Shown one piece after another: positions 48,960 to 61,909 of a stretch of DNA of 64,000 nt. The position numbers and the translations under genes were made by a program. Each line of letters begins with the position of its first letter. Within the stretch, counting starts at the first letter, position 1. Source of the stretch: Phytoseiulus persimilis (taxonomy: Eukaryota; Arthropoda; Arachnida; Mesostigmata; Phytoseiidae); contig CM075102.1 of the NCBI GenBank assembly GCA_037576195.1, positions 41,350,745 through 41,414,744 of the forward strand. Reading direction: 5' to 3'. The notes beneath the pieces are model-generated. The model made no database searches. It was not told where the DNA came from and was given only the letters and a program-made list of their open reading frames with translations.

Positions 48960-49500
48960 TCGTCGACTCGCGGGGGTGAACCGGAGATTGTGCGAATCGG
49001 TACCAGCTATCTATTTCTGAGCGGTTGACGAATCCGCTCTCGACGTGGAACAGCAGTCTTGGCGACGCGCTGACGCATTAGTCGAGTTCAATTTGACGCA
49101 GAAGTGATCCAGATTGGGAGCGGATAGCCTTCTGGGTCGCCGACCTCCGCACTGGTAGACCCGCTCGAGGCTTCTCCTATGCAAAACACGGGCAGGGTGA
49201 TGGAATCTCAGTTGAACCGTCGAGGTAAGACGCTCTCTTCCGTGCACCGCTCGGCTGAGAACCGGCAAATACAAGGAAGAGGAAAAAATAATAAATCAGG
49301 AACCGGTTGAATACTATGTTGAAGATAGAGGGGCCGAGACCAAGCCCTGGGACATTCCAACATTCACGTGGCGAACTGACCACAGTGCTGCGAACCGATT
49401 TCGGATCCTCCTAGCATTCAAATAAGGAGTGAATCGCAGGGAGTCGAAGCCTGGTCGGATTTGCCTCGAGAGTAGGGCTACCTCGGTTGAGGCACTCGGG
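48960..49500 (-). mobile_element. decayed non-LTR reverse transcriptase, copy A
   Basis: With frameshifts and stops, the minus strand encodes SYLNARRIRNRF-like, then GMSQG / GLGLGPSIFNIVFNRF, matching the PQGSxLGPxLFNIxxND core of non-LTR reverse transcriptases, followed by LDHFCVKLNS, which fits the helix after the YADD region. The YADD motif itself is not intact. Not functional. It is part of the same element as the endonuclease-like part at 62.5-62.9 kb. Confidence 0.45.
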
Positions 49501-50163
49501 AGCTTCCGAGAAATCCGAGGCAGAAGACGGTGGCCGGCGTTTTCCCGTCAACGACGATTTGAAGCTTCTCCTTAGGAGTGCACTCTTAATCGAGGGATAT
49601 ATCTTCTCTGACACCCGGCTGTTCGACCCTGAGCGATTCATGAGCCTCATATCGCCCGCGGAACCTCTCTCATCGAATGTGTCCTTAGGAACGATGGATG
49701 TCCTCTCCAAGATCCTCCTTCTGGGTGAGTCAGCGGAGCGGACTCTGCTCGAGTTCTGCCAAAAGGCTCTATTGAGGTCGCCTCGTACTCGTCTCTGGAC
49801 CGACGCAACGGAGCAACTCTCGATCTTCGGGAACAGGTAACGCGCTCAGCAGAGATTATCTTCGGTGGAACACTGCTCCCGATTCCAGTCAGCTGTTGCA
49901 GTCATCTTGTCCGCACTTCCCGATGAATGAATGAAATCTAAAATACCAAACTTTCCGACATCGAAACCCCAGGGTGCCGCAGCTGTGAGCTCGCCGATGA
50001 GTTGTTGAAAGGTGCCGAAGGATGTCTTCTCTGGTTCTGACCGGACTTCGAAGACCAGCAGAGAGGAGACGGAGCATGCAATCACACGATTCGGCTCGGA
50101 AAAACGTTCTGCCGTTCTCGTCGCGTCTCTCCATCCATTCTTCTCTTCTGTCGGGGGGTCTTC

Positions 50164-50164
50164 N
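50164..50164. other. single-N gap between the two 11-kb copies
   Basis: The only ambiguous base in the window. It lies exactly between the last base of copy A and the first base of copy B, as expected where two contigs were joined with a minimal gap. Confidence 0.97.
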
Positions 50165-53100
50165 CTGCTGGACACTACTCTGACAAAAAAGACACTGCAT
50201 GAGGACGTAAGCAGAGGCCCAGGAGAGTCAATATTCCGAGGTCATGTTCGGACAGCTACGAACCGCGAGAGGGAATACCATGGATCGCTCCATATTGTGA
50301 CTCGATCTGGGACCATGTGACGTCACACAAGCAGAGAATCTCGACGAGAGTCCGTGTACCTCAATTGCACTGCACGCGGCACCTCGAGTTCTTGCTCAGT
50401 TGGTCGCTATGGGTGCATACATCTGCTACTGAACAACAGTCGGTCTGCCGAAGCATCTCCCTGAGCAGCGCGGCAATATACATGCAGGCGGCGCCATTTT
50501 CCTGTTTTTTTTCCCAACGTCATTAGGAAGCACGACAAGCCCTATCTCCGCTGAGTTGGAGCTATCGGGACAGCCTCAGACTAGCTCCCCAATATTATGG
50601 GAGGAACCCACTTCGGGAGAAAGGACGAAAACTGAGAAGTTTTGATTCCCACAGAGGCGTATCAGGGGAGTCCGAAGGGCATTTCAAAGTCGACACGACG
50701 CTAACATATTCCCTCCATTGGGCTGCTGGCCTCCCTCAATTGGTTATTGTGAATCGTTTCGTTTTGGAGCGTAGAGTTCCTCACGAAAAGGTCCATAATA
50801 TTGGTCAGGGATCTGGAGACAAGACCAAGTTCGGAGAAGCCGAGTTAGGCTTAGGAAGAGGTTGCCCTTGGGAACGAGTTTGGGGCCACCGGTTCGCTGA
50901 GACTAGCGGCGGCCCGTGGTCGAACCGGATTTCTGGTCGACTTAAAGGGGGTTTCAGTTTGCTGTTTGACGTTGAAAGGAACTCACAGTGTTGAGGGTGT
51001 CCTGGCTCAGAGAGAGGGACGTCGTTGAGGGAAGGAGAATCCCTAGCCGTCCCAAGAAAGGAGAACTCTACTCTCTCACCGACTGGCCTCACCCGACCGT
51101 TCGACCGACTGAGCTAGCGAGTGAGACTAACCGACCCAACTCTCGCATTTCTAGCAACGGCGCCATACACCACTAACCTCAGATTGAACAGCACTTTCAC
51201 GTTATCGTCGCGCTTCCTCTGAGCGAACTTCGTCTTTCGCCGATCGCCTGACGTTTCCAGTCAGATGGCGACTCTAGGCGCCGACCTACGTCAAGCTGAA
51301 CCCATGATGGTTTTCTAACGGCCTCTCGGGAACAGTGAGCCCCGCATAGCTTCGGGTCGCGGAGATCAGCGCATGCGCTGACAAAACGCCAACTCAGAGC
51401 GGAGCGCGAGAGAAGCTGCTCTCGGCCGGCTCATTCATTCATCTATCCGTCCATTTTGACTAGCTGCAGGCTGCTTTCCTTCCCACTCGGCCTGCCTCCT
51501 GGGTTGCTAGCCAACCAGGCGTCCCTCGGACTCGACACCACCTTTCTACCAGCGGCGCTGTGTGCTATCCGCGAGACACACGACCAAATACAGCAAGGAG
51601 CGATTGAGGGTCGACCAGGTTCTGCCACTCCACCCCGAAACAGAGGAACACGGATCGAAGTTCTGACTCTGTGTGAGCTCGCTTCAGCGCTCCACAGCTC
51701 GCTCAGTCTCGACTTGATACGTAGCTTTTGTCGCCTCCGTCGTCGTGTACATGCAGCTCGACGTGACGTCTCTGGAACTGTGTTGACCACACGACTCGTT
51801 AGAGGGCAAACTGCGGATTTGATGACTCTGATTCGGGTATTCCTTCCATCATGATTCCCCGAGGCTTGCGCTACCCTCCAAACCTTGTGAATATCAGCTG
51901 TTATCAGAACGTGACTCACGATCCTCGAGTGAGTGGTTCAGAGATCCTGCGCCCCTAATCCCGAACAAACACTCAATACAACTGACACGACGGGCCGAGC
52001 ATGTGGCCGAAATTAGGCTGGGGTGAGAAATACGCAACCAGACCACAGGGGAGTCCCATCAGTGTCAAGTTTCCTCGGAGTCTCGTTGGACTTGTTTGAT
52101 AGCAATTATGATGCATCCAGCGTGTGAGAATGATGACATTGATGAGAATGTACCCGGAGAGTGCATGCGCATTCGCACGAGATTACAGAAAACATTTGAG
52201 CGATAATCGACATCAAATGGCAGCGTCAGACCGAGAGAGTCGACAGCTACTAAGCGGTGGGGAATCGACAGAAAAATGCTCTCCTATAACTTTCTCAACA
52301 TCCTTCAACGCATGTGTGGTGCTCAACCGCTGAACGTTGTTGTTGCTCGCCGAGATTTTCTTCAGACAACGGAGAAAGGAAGCAACCGATGGAATGGACG
52401 GCCAAGCAGGCGGAAGTCGCCGGCTCGCCATCTAACTAACCGGTCGGCTTGCTTGCTGATGCCGATGGCGGCCGACGGCGTGCCTTCTGCAACGCTTTGA
52501 CTTTCACGCTGAAGTTCCGCATTGACGACGACCCGAATGCCGTTCGTCGTCGCTTGCTAGCTGAGTTGCTTTTTGCCGACGAAGTGGAACGGCCCAGGCG
52601 AAGCATCGAACTGGCGTCCGTAGGCCGAGACGCTGCTCGGCCAGAAAGGAGGTCACACTTGCCGCTGTGAATCCTCTTCACCACTCGTGGGCTAAACTTC
52701 TTTCCAGTAAGGGCGAGGTTTCTGGCTGTTTGCTAACAACAAACGTCTGACTGTGTGTCTGCATGCCTACCGACCACCTCTCTTGCCCAGACTGACTGAC
52801 AGTTGCTCTCTGTCAAAAACCAGAGCAGCCGGTACATACGAGGCAAACTTTCGGAATCGTAACGACCCTCCGAACCCCTTCCCGATCTCTGGGAAGTCTG
52901 GAAGCTTCAAATCTTGCCCAGGCAGCCCATGGTTTTCATGATCAACCTCGCTTCATGATGCATCGGAGCTGTCATTCAGATAAATAGGAGATCTCTCCTC
53001 TTCATGAGACCCCGCTCAAGTCGCACGCTAGCCGTGGAAGAACTCTTGAAAACCATCTCGAGCCTTTCTCCCAAGAGCGACCAATGGGATCAGATTCAGA

Positions 53101-56100
53101 TCAGCCCATCGAAACCATGATTGTCTTCCGTATTCGACCGCAATAGTTAACGGCAGTGAATGTTGTCGACTGCGAGCGCCGAATGAGAAGATTGAGCAAA
53201 GATTTCGAGTCCCTGAACATTGCTTCGTTCTCAGATACTTCCGCGCAAAATCTTGACGGACCTGCAAATGACAACTATTCAGTTTTCCTCTTACTCGACC
53301 TTCGAGGTGCCCGCCATCGAGGGCCGCTTCGATCGAGCTAGCGGGGAACTGATTTGGGGAGAAATTTAGAGCAACACTTGTCAAAAAGCGGATCGTCATC
53401 TAGACCGCGCTCATCAAGAGTCAGAGTCAGCAGACCGTGTCCTCGTTCTTTGTTGAACCTCTGCCGAGGTTCCCCCGGCAGAGGTCGATCCTGCGTTTCC
53501 GCTGTAGTTCGACTACGCACCCCAGCATCGCCTTACCTATGGAGCGAGTATCGCTCGCTTCAATAACGGGCTGAATCATGGTCTTCCTGATCTACTCTGA
53601 GCCAGATTCCGAGACCGAAGACTATGCGCCCCCCCCCCCCCCATCCTCTACACAACTGCACTCGCTTTGCGTTGAAAGATCATTCGGCTCTTTCCTAGCA
53701 GCGAGGCTCGCGAGGCCAAGTCTACTTGCAGCACCAGGGGAGTATGGCTAGAGTAGAGCGAGGAAAAATTCAGAATTTCCCAATTGCGTCCCCTCGTTCG
53801 GCTAAGCCTTGCGTCGCCAGAGCGACGCAGGCCTGGCGAAGGAGACTCTATGCTATGAGGTCACGGGAACGCTAGAGGAACAGAAAGTGAAAAGTATAGC
53901 TAAGGGGTTGTCGGCGGCGGCGGCGACTGTACTGGTGTGGGGTGAGGCGGCCGCCCTTCTTGCGGAAGGTGGCGTCAAGTGCGAGAGTCTGCAGAGGACC
54001 GTGCCCCTTACCCAGACGACCCTCGCACGGCCCGCACCACAGACAGCCAGCCATCCAGCCAGCCAACAGGCTCTCTCCCGAGCCGACACGACGACTAACT
54101 CACTCGACATGTCCGAAGTCATTCTCTCCAATGCTCTTCCTTCCAAAGGTGGCAGCCCCGTCTCCTGAATGTTGCAGCCAGGTAGCCAGCCAGACAGCCA
54201 CAGCCAGCCAACTCGTACACCGGTCGCTCGGTCACTCACTCGTTAGCTGCTCACTCTAGGAGCGAACTCGACCACAATGACTGCTGTGTCCTCGTTCGTT
54301 GTCGATTGAACTGCTGCTGTTTTACGCTGGCTGCTGCTGATTTCGCTGCTGCACCACCAGCGGCCGACAAGGAGACCGAAGAAGCTCCGACGCTCAACCA
54401 ACGAACCAACCAGCCAACAACACTCTGTGTTGGGCTTCGTTCACTACCAACTATCAAGATGGAAGAGCTCTGCTATCGCTCCAACGCGAGCGCCCCCTAC
54501 CGGCTTGACTGTCGTTGCTTATTGCGGCCGCTGCGACGGCGGCAAGTGAGCGAGCGCCGCCGTCATGAGACATGGCTGCACTTTTCGAAGTGGAGCTGCG
54601 GAAGATTGACGTTTCATGAAGGATGGGGAAACAGTATTTCGAGCTCATGATCCCGAGGAACGGGAGTCGCATATTGTGAGAGTGTTCTCAAATCTCTTCC
54701 CAATGCCAGTCTGGGTGATCTTCAAGAGCAGACGGCTCTACCCGTAGACGATGATGATGATCTCTGCTGAAAAGTTGGATGAAATACTCGACGGTTTTTT
54801 TCCAATTTCTCGATGAAACGGTGCAGATTGGGGGAATAATATGATGGAGTTATCGTGTGGGCTTTTCCATCCATATTAAATTTGGTTATCAGACTTCTCA
54901 CCGTACCTGCGAGGGGCATTTTCGAACGAGCTTGATGTGATAAGAGATATACGGAGAAGTTGCTCACTTGGTTGTTCGGGTTTCATTCGCAAACGACTTG
55001 TCGTAGAGAAAAAAAGGTTCGCAGATGACCACTCTAGAATTCGACATAATATCCTATCATATTAGGCTTGATGCCCACTTCGTCAGCTCATCCGTCATCG
55101 AGAACCTGCACGAAGTCTCCTCATTTGTGACGGCGACCACCCCGAAAGAAAAAGCGGACTCGAATGATCATGGAGTTTCTAGGAATTAGGGTTGTCAGGC
55201 ATTTCCTCCAAGATCTATTGTTATCAATAGATTTGAGCCGAATTACAATGGTCTGCATCCTCGGAGTGAAGTGGGAGTCGCCGGCACTCGGGGAATCAAT
55301 CAAATCTCATTGATTCAAACTCGACATCGAGTCAAGGGAAAGATAATTTCTCGGGTCGAATTCCCCGAAAGTATGAGTTCTCGACGGATGAGCCTTCCGC
55401 ATGAAATTCGATTAGCTTTGGTAAGCCCCGACTTTCACCGCGTTGCCGCTCTCCATCGACCGACTCTTAAAAACAACGAATGCCATGCCACCGCGCAGAA
55501 GGAGACCGGTCCTGGATCCCATCTCTTTTAAGCGAATCTCGTTGAGAAACAAATTTGAGAGAGTGGAGGGCCGCCGAATGATTTCTGTGGATCTGCCCCT
55601 TGTATTTCTATGCATGCATACCATTTGCGATGATAAAGGGTACCGTCTCGGTCAACTTCCATCGTGAAAGATTGTATGTCAAACCGGAGAGAAGAGAAAT
55701 CTCTGACTGGTTGCTGTAACTCCTCAAAGGCTGTTCGAAGGACCGTCGTCAGATCTATTGGTGCGATCAGGACATGCCCTGATCAACATGCAGCTCACCT
55801 TGACTACGATCAGCGCGTTCCTAATCGCACGGTGCTATTGATAAAGGAAGACTATACTCGATCCCTTTACAACGATACTATTGAATGAAGTCGAACTGAC
55901 TGGTCTCGACAACAACAAATCCAACAAATGCGGTTGCGTTGCTGTCGTGCGTGTTTAGTATTATTGGTACCTGGGACTTGTCATCGTTGAGGCTCTCCAG
56001 CTAAATGAGGATGTCTGGGAGGCTCTCAGAACACTCGGTTCACTGATGGCGGTACGCCATGGAATTCCGTTCTCCTGGAAGACCGAACTCCGCCTTCTAT

Positions 56101-56951
56101 GAGGATGCGATTAGCTAAACTCTCGGACCGATTCCGAACGATTGCAAAGAGCATACAGATTCACCCGTAGCTGTTTGAAACTGCTCAATATTTTTACTCA
56201 ACCAGATCCGGACGAAGGGAATCGATCTCGCGCGGAACTTGGCCCTGCGCGGAACTTGCCTTGAGCGAGAATCGGTCCGCACCTGTCATGGAGTTGATTC
56301 CGGGGTCGATCTGGCCATATTCCTGAGGTCATACGGGAGTGCTTCCGTGATCGATGTGACCATACTTCTGAGGGTGTACTCCGCTCTTTCATCCTTTTCT
56401 TTCCTCGGTCCTATTCGAAAAGCGAGCCGTTCGTCCCATCGATGAGCAGACCCTCCCCTCCTTCATCCTTTTCTGTCCTCGATCCTATACAAAAAGCGAG
56501 CCGAGGAGACCCTCCCCTCCTCTCTTGAATCCATGTCCTTCTGACGCATGTCCATGGAAGCTGTTCAGCTTAAATCCCTCGTCCTCCCTCTTCGGTTCCC
56601 GTTCGTGCAACCACGCGTAGTGCCAGGCAGTACCTCTCTTCTATCCAATTAGTCACCAATCGTTCTGCTCAGTTTGACTCTACCTTCTTTCCTTGCACAT
56701 CTCATCCCACATTTGGAATGCCCTTCCCTCTCATGTTGTTCATCCAAAGTACGATCCAAAGCTCTTCCTATATCTTTTCGCATCTTTTTCAAGTAGGTTT
56801 CATTCATGTGAGCCCCACACTCCAGCTGAGCTCTCCATTTCTCCTATGGCTCTCCTATATCTCCCTCATCGGCATTTTTTTCTTCTTCTCCGCCTCCACG
56901 GTGATTCATTGGGTCTCCCTCTTATGAGCCGCGCCTTGGAATGAAAAATTC

Positions 56952-57652
56952 CAGGGTCGATCTGACCATATTTTTCGGGATCCGTGGAGGTGTTTCCGGA
57001 GTCGATCTGGCCATACGCTCCTGGGTTCATCGAGATTATTCTGAGGTCGATCTGGCCATGATTCTGGGATCCGTGAAGGCGTATCCACCGAAAGTTCCAA
57101 GACTGAATCAGTGTTTTTCATCTTCCAAAGAGTCCATCCGAAGAGTATGGTCGGATAAGCCCCGAAATCATCTTCAGAGTCCCCCAGTAATATCGTCAGG
57201 TCGACTCCGGATTCTTCTACACGAATCTCGAAAACCATGGTCAGCTCGGCCCTGGAATCACCTCCATAGTCTTCAAGAAGTATCAGTTCCACGGCAGCCC
57301 ACGCATATTGTCAGATCGGCTCCGGAATCACCTTCATGGACCTCGAAAAGTGTGGTCAGATCGACCCCGAAATCAGTTCCATAGAATTCAGGAAGCATGG
57401 CCAGAACAACCCCGCACTCACCATCAAGGATCCCCAGAAGGATGGACCGATCGACCCCAAAATCAGCTCTATCGAGTCCGAAAAGTACGGTTAGATCGAC
57501 GCCTAGATCGCCTCCAGGGAACCCCAGAAACATGGTCAGACCGATTTCGGAATCACCTGCATGGACCTCGAAAAGTTTGGTCAGATCGACTCAGAAATCA
57601 CCTTCACGGACCTCAAGAATCACGGTCAGATCGACGTCGGGACCGGAGCCCG
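56952..57652. repeat. 45-bp minisatellite in both orientations, copy B
   Basis: Same array as at 45910-46610, with the same unit order and the same variants. Unequal exchange would be expected to alter such an array if this were an old duplication. Confidence 0.85.
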
Positions 57653-59778
57653 TTATCTTAGGGATCCGTTATTCGAGGAGTCCAATATCTAGGGGTCCGT
57701 AACACGCGGGATTTCAGTATAATCTTAAGAGGCTTCGAATGAGCTCCATCCTCCTGAGCTCCTACTGATAGCGCCCCCCCCCCCCTGTCTGCGCTGCACC
57801 GCTTGGGAGTCTGAATATATTGAGCTCTTCCGTCTCTGAGAACAGAACTTTCGTCCGTCGTCAGGGATATCCATCAGGGGAACGATAAGTTTCATTGGAT
57901 TCAACTCGGTCCAGGAAGGCCGGGATACTGGTGGAATCGAGTTTTGCGGAGAAGGGATTTTCCCCGCAACTCTTCGAGTACGCTCGTTCGTTCTCGAGCA
58001 TACGATATTGAAGTTTCGGCTGACGGACTCAGCGTTCTTGATTTTGAGTGGCGCATCTGTGGATAATGATCTGAACCATGAACCTCAACACGAGCAATGA
58101 CTCGACTTGAATCAAAACTGGCTGGATGGATGCAACGGATATTATCCTTGGTGTTCGACGAGTAATTGGATCTTGCTCCAGGCCAGTGTTTGTTGGCCCT
58201 ACCCCTTTCACCAAACTGTCGTCAGCCGCCGACTTCCCGCTAAGAAACACTGCTCTAGTCCATCGAAGTTTCCTCGATCCTGCGATGGGGTCAATGTTTC
58301 GTAGGTACCCAGTGCGATCAAAATGCGGCGCAGATCGCTCCGGCTCGAGGAGACGCCCGCGCTTTGCCAGAAGCGTCGGAAACGTCCGAGACTGCGACTT
58401 TTCTCACAGTGATCGCTGAGAGCGTTGCAGTGCGGATAGATGAGTCCAGGCCGCCCCGAGCGGCGCCGTGAGCGGAAACCGGTCTGAGGCGGTGCACCAT
58501 TTCCATATTTTTTGTCGTTGAATTTGAAGGATCAGCCACTGGAGCTCGTTCCCGGTCGAGAGCCCCTAGCCGCGAAGGCCAGATCAACTTCCTCAGTTCT
58601 CTGGCCAATGTTGTGTCTCTTGGGCCAATCGACTGAACGAGTTATGCGACACCCTCGGTTGCATTCGGGCGCATCAAGCGTGATTTCAAGCTGGCCGTTA
58701 TTTCGATGGCTAAGCTTCGCGCCTTCTTTGCCATCGATATATCGCGATTTAGGTCGTGTGCAATGCCGAGGGATATGAGTGGCGGGCCAGAGCAAAAATC
58801 CACGATTTCAGTTCATCGAAGTTCACCTAGGAGGCTTACTCGCCCAGGTCCGTCATGTACTGGATCTGCGCCGATTCCTTCTTTCATGAGGAGCGCTACA
58901 GTCGGAACGCAGTCCGACATCCACTCTGCGACAGAAGATTAGTTCTATCCGCTCGCTACGCTGCTCCTTGATCATTCGACAGTCAGTGGAATCTTGTCAC
59001 TGATGGTACCGTGAGCCCTGCCTCTTGTTCCTTTGAGACGTATGCTGAAGATACCGTTCCTGCCTCCCTTTCGACGAGAGCCGTCTCTTCTTTTCTAACA
59101 ATCGCACTTATAGCCTCCGTCGCCGACGGGGGAGTGGTGCGACGCAGCCATGGAACTCTGCGCGATAGTCGGATGCATTCAGTTTGATGAGTTAAACAGG
59201 TCGTGTGAAGTTCTTGACCGGCCAAGCTGCAAATTGCGGAACAACAGGGCTTGCTCCGAGGGCTTCTGCATCTCGGGAGACTGGCCTCGATGAGAACTAT
59301 CGAGACGGAAACGTCCGCGATTCGCGTAGGAGCGACTGAAATGCGCTCTATGGCCAGGATCCATCTAGAACCAACAACGTAGGTTCCAGTCATTCAGCGG
59401 CATCGTAGTTCTCTGTTGTTCTAAACATCGATGTTTGACTCCTCGATCCGGGACCATCTCCTCAATCTCATAAACGTGTTCCATGTCCACGCAATCCGCT
59501 CGTTGGCTGAGCGGCGCCCAACGTTAAGAGTTGGAGAACTGTGAAAATATCAGACGCAGCGCTCCGAAAGAGATGCAGGAGCGAGTGATATCAGAGCTAC
59601 ATAACATCGTCGAAACGCTCACATCGGGGTCGTTAGGTATGTCACGAACCAACTGCACCAAAACAGGAGGGTTTTTATGCGGAATTCCCTCGAATCATCG
59701 GGGTGCAGAGCGGGAAGACAGGCTGAGAGCAGTTTGAATCGGCCGAGGAAAGACCGGCTGCTCAGGATCCATGGAGAT

Positions 59779-59794
59779 GGGGGGGGGGGGGGGG
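59779..59794. repeat. G16 run, copy B
   Basis: One G shorter than its counterpart at 48737-48753. Confidence 0.9.
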
Positions 59795-60000
59795 CGGAAG
59801 ATGGTTTCCACGGACGAGATATAGGAAGGAAAAGTAGGCCCTGGGCCCTTATGCTCAACAGTATCGAGGATGGACTCTGAGGCGGAATGCCTGATCGACG
59901 AGCACTCAACTGAGGTGAGAACCTCGATCTATGAGACGGCTGCTCTTTAGAGTTTATGAGGCAATCTGAGATTCCGAGTCGAATGAGACCTGCGGTCGAC

Positions 60001-60541
60001 TCGTCGACTCGCGGGGGTGAACCGGAGATTGTGCGAATCGGTACCAGCTATCTATTTCTGAGCGGTTGACGAATCCGCTCTCGACGTGGAACAGCAGTCT
60101 TGGCGACGCGCTGACGCATTAGTCGAGTTCAATTTGACGCAGAAGTGATCCAGATTGGGAGCGGATAGCCTTCTGGGTCGCCGACCTCCGCACTGGTAGA
60201 CCCGCTCGAGGCTTCTCCTATGCAAAACACGGGCAGGGTGATGGAATCTCAGTTGAACCGTCGAGGTAAGACGCTCTCTTCCGTGCACCGCTCGGCTGAG
60301 AACCGGCAAATACAAGGAAGAGGAAAAAATAATAAATCAGGAACCGGTTGAATACTATGTTGAAGATAGAGGGGCCGAGACCAAGCCCTGGGACATTCCA
60401 ACATTCACGTGGCGAACTGACCACAGTGCTGCGAACCGATTTCGGATCCTCCTAGCATTCAAATAAGGAGTGAATCGCAGGGAGTCGAAGCCTGGTCGGA
60501 TTTGCCTCGAGAGTAGGGCTACCTCGGTTGAGGCACTCGGG
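60001..60541 (-). mobile_element. decayed non-LTR reverse transcriptase, copy B
   Basis: Copy B of the reverse-transcriptase remnant. Here it is contiguous with the upstream part of the element: moving along the minus strand, endonuclease-like (62.86-62.46 kb), linker (62.34-61.91 kb) and reverse transcriptase (60.54-60.0 kb) appear in the order expected of an R1/Jockey-type LINE. Confidence 0.45.
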
Positions 60542-61269
60542 AGCTTCCGAGAAATCCGAGGCAGAAGACGGTGGCCGGCGTTTTCCCGTCAACGACGATT
60601 TGAAGCTTCTCCTTAGGAGTGCACTCTTAATCGAGGGATATATCTTCTCTGACACCCGGCTGTTCGACCCTGAGCGATTCATGAGCCTCATATCGCCCGC
60701 GGAACCTCTCTCATCGAATGTGTCCTTAGGAACGATGGATGTCCTCTCCAAGATCCTCCTTCTGGGTGAGTCAGCGGAGCGGACTCTGCTCGAGTTCTGC
60801 CAAAAGGCTCTATTGAGGTCGCCTCGTACTCGTCTCTGGACCGACGCAACGGAGCAACTCTCGATCTTCGGGAACAGGTAACGCGCTCAGCAGAGATTAT
60901 CTTCGGTGGAACACTGCTCCCGATTCCAGTCAGCTGTTGCAGTCATCTTGTCCGCACTTCCCGATGAATGAATGAAATCTAAAATACCAAACTTTCCGAC
61001 ATCGAAACCCCAGGGTGCCGCAGCTGTGAGCTCGCCGATGAGTTGTTGAAAGGTGCCGAAGGATGTCTTCTCTGGTTCTGACCGGACTTCGAAGACCAGC
61101 AGAGAGGAGACGGAGCATGCAATCACACGATTCGGCTCGGAAAAACGTTCTGCCGTTCTCGTCGCGTCTCTCCATCCATTCTTCTCTTCTGTCGGGGGGT
61201 CTTCCTCTCTCCGCATTCACTTTTCCCAATTCACATCGCACATCCCCATCCCTGAACAGGACAGTAATC

Positions 61270-61440
61270 ATCACCAAAGAATGGACAGGTCAAGGGCGAT
61301 GTGGGATCAGATTGACTCCGACATCACCCCAATAGACTCCCCAGGAATGAGGTGAGTTCGATCTCGGAACCACCCGCATGGAATCCCGGAAAGTTTGGCG
61401 GGATCGTCACCGAAGTATGGTCAGAACGAAGAAAGGCGTC
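61270..61440. repeat. diverged 45-bp minisatellite units outside the duplicated block
   Basis: Loose forward units such as GATCAGATTGACTCCGACAT and TATGGTCAGAACG, spaced about 45 bp. They show that this repeat family is dispersed, not confined to one array. Confidence 0.45.
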
Positions 61441-61909
61441 TTCCGCCCTCACTCGTCCCCCCATGGGACCGCTCAACTTTCGTTGCCGCCTCGGCGCCCC
61501 GCGGCACCCTTGCCAGCCTCGGCACCTTGGTGTGTCGCGACACACAGTTTGACGGCCTCTGCCCTCACCTCAAGCTCCGGAAGAACGTAGTATCAGCGGA
61601 ACTCTCATTTTGAAGAACCTGGCGTATACAATGGGAGCTCTTCAATACGCGAGTTCCTTGAAGCAACCATGCTTTTTTTGATACCGGGGTTCTCGACTAG
61701 GGTACAACGGAATATGACGGGAATACTGTGAGACGGGATAAAGTTAGGATCTGAAAATGAGAGCTGTAGCGCGACCAGCACGACGGTTTCCGAGCTGGAG
61801 CCTCGGAATTCGCAGATTCGATGAAGCTAGGCTCGGGAGCGGGCTCATGCCCCTTGATCGGATGGCGGCAACCCTTGCCATAAGATCAAGGTTGAGACCG
61901 CGAGGGGTG
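61441..61909. other. no gene recognised
   Basis: Frames on both strands are short and overlapping. Near 61666-61729 the sequence GGGAATACTG on the right resembles an eroded CAGT-type terminal repeat, but no partner end was found. Confidence 0.4.

Larger units (their letters stand above)
39123..50163. repeat. 11.04-kb block, copy A (probable contig-end overlap)
   Basis: 11,041 bp repeated directly at 50165-61204. Landmarks match at a constant offset of 11,042 until the long G run, where copy A has G17 and copy B G16, after which the offset is 11,041. No other difference was found at the many landmarks compared. Inside: 39.1-45.0 kb has no recognisable gene, with an NRF1-like palindrome at 40327, C14 at 42587 and CAGC-rich DNA near 43000; 45.3-46.7 kb has tandem repeats; 46.7-48.9 kb is unrecognised; 48.9-49.5 kb is decayed LINE. 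The block ends exactly at a single N. Confidence 0.95.
50165..61204. repeat. 11.04-kb block, copy B
   Basis: 11,040 bp, collinear and essentially identical with 39123-50163, including every homopolymer and minisatellite unit except one G. All sub-features of copy A recur at +11,042 (+11,041 after 59794): NRF1-like site 51369, C14 53629, tandem repeat 56388, LINE tail 56602, minisatellite 56952, C12 57774. Beyond 61204 the sequence continues without a break into more decayed LINE, so copy B carries the true continuation. Confidence 0.95.

Noticed and set aside
49487..49840. 117-codon plus-strand frame that looks protein-like (also 60528-60881)
   Set aside because: It is antisense to the decayed minus-strand LINE; the reverse-transcriptase motifs read on the other strand.
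39123..61204. Reading the 11-kb direct repeat as a biological segmental duplication with two sets of genes
   Set aside because: The single N exactly at the junction and one homopolymer difference in 11 kb fit an assembly overlap better; no convincing gene lies inside to be duplicated.
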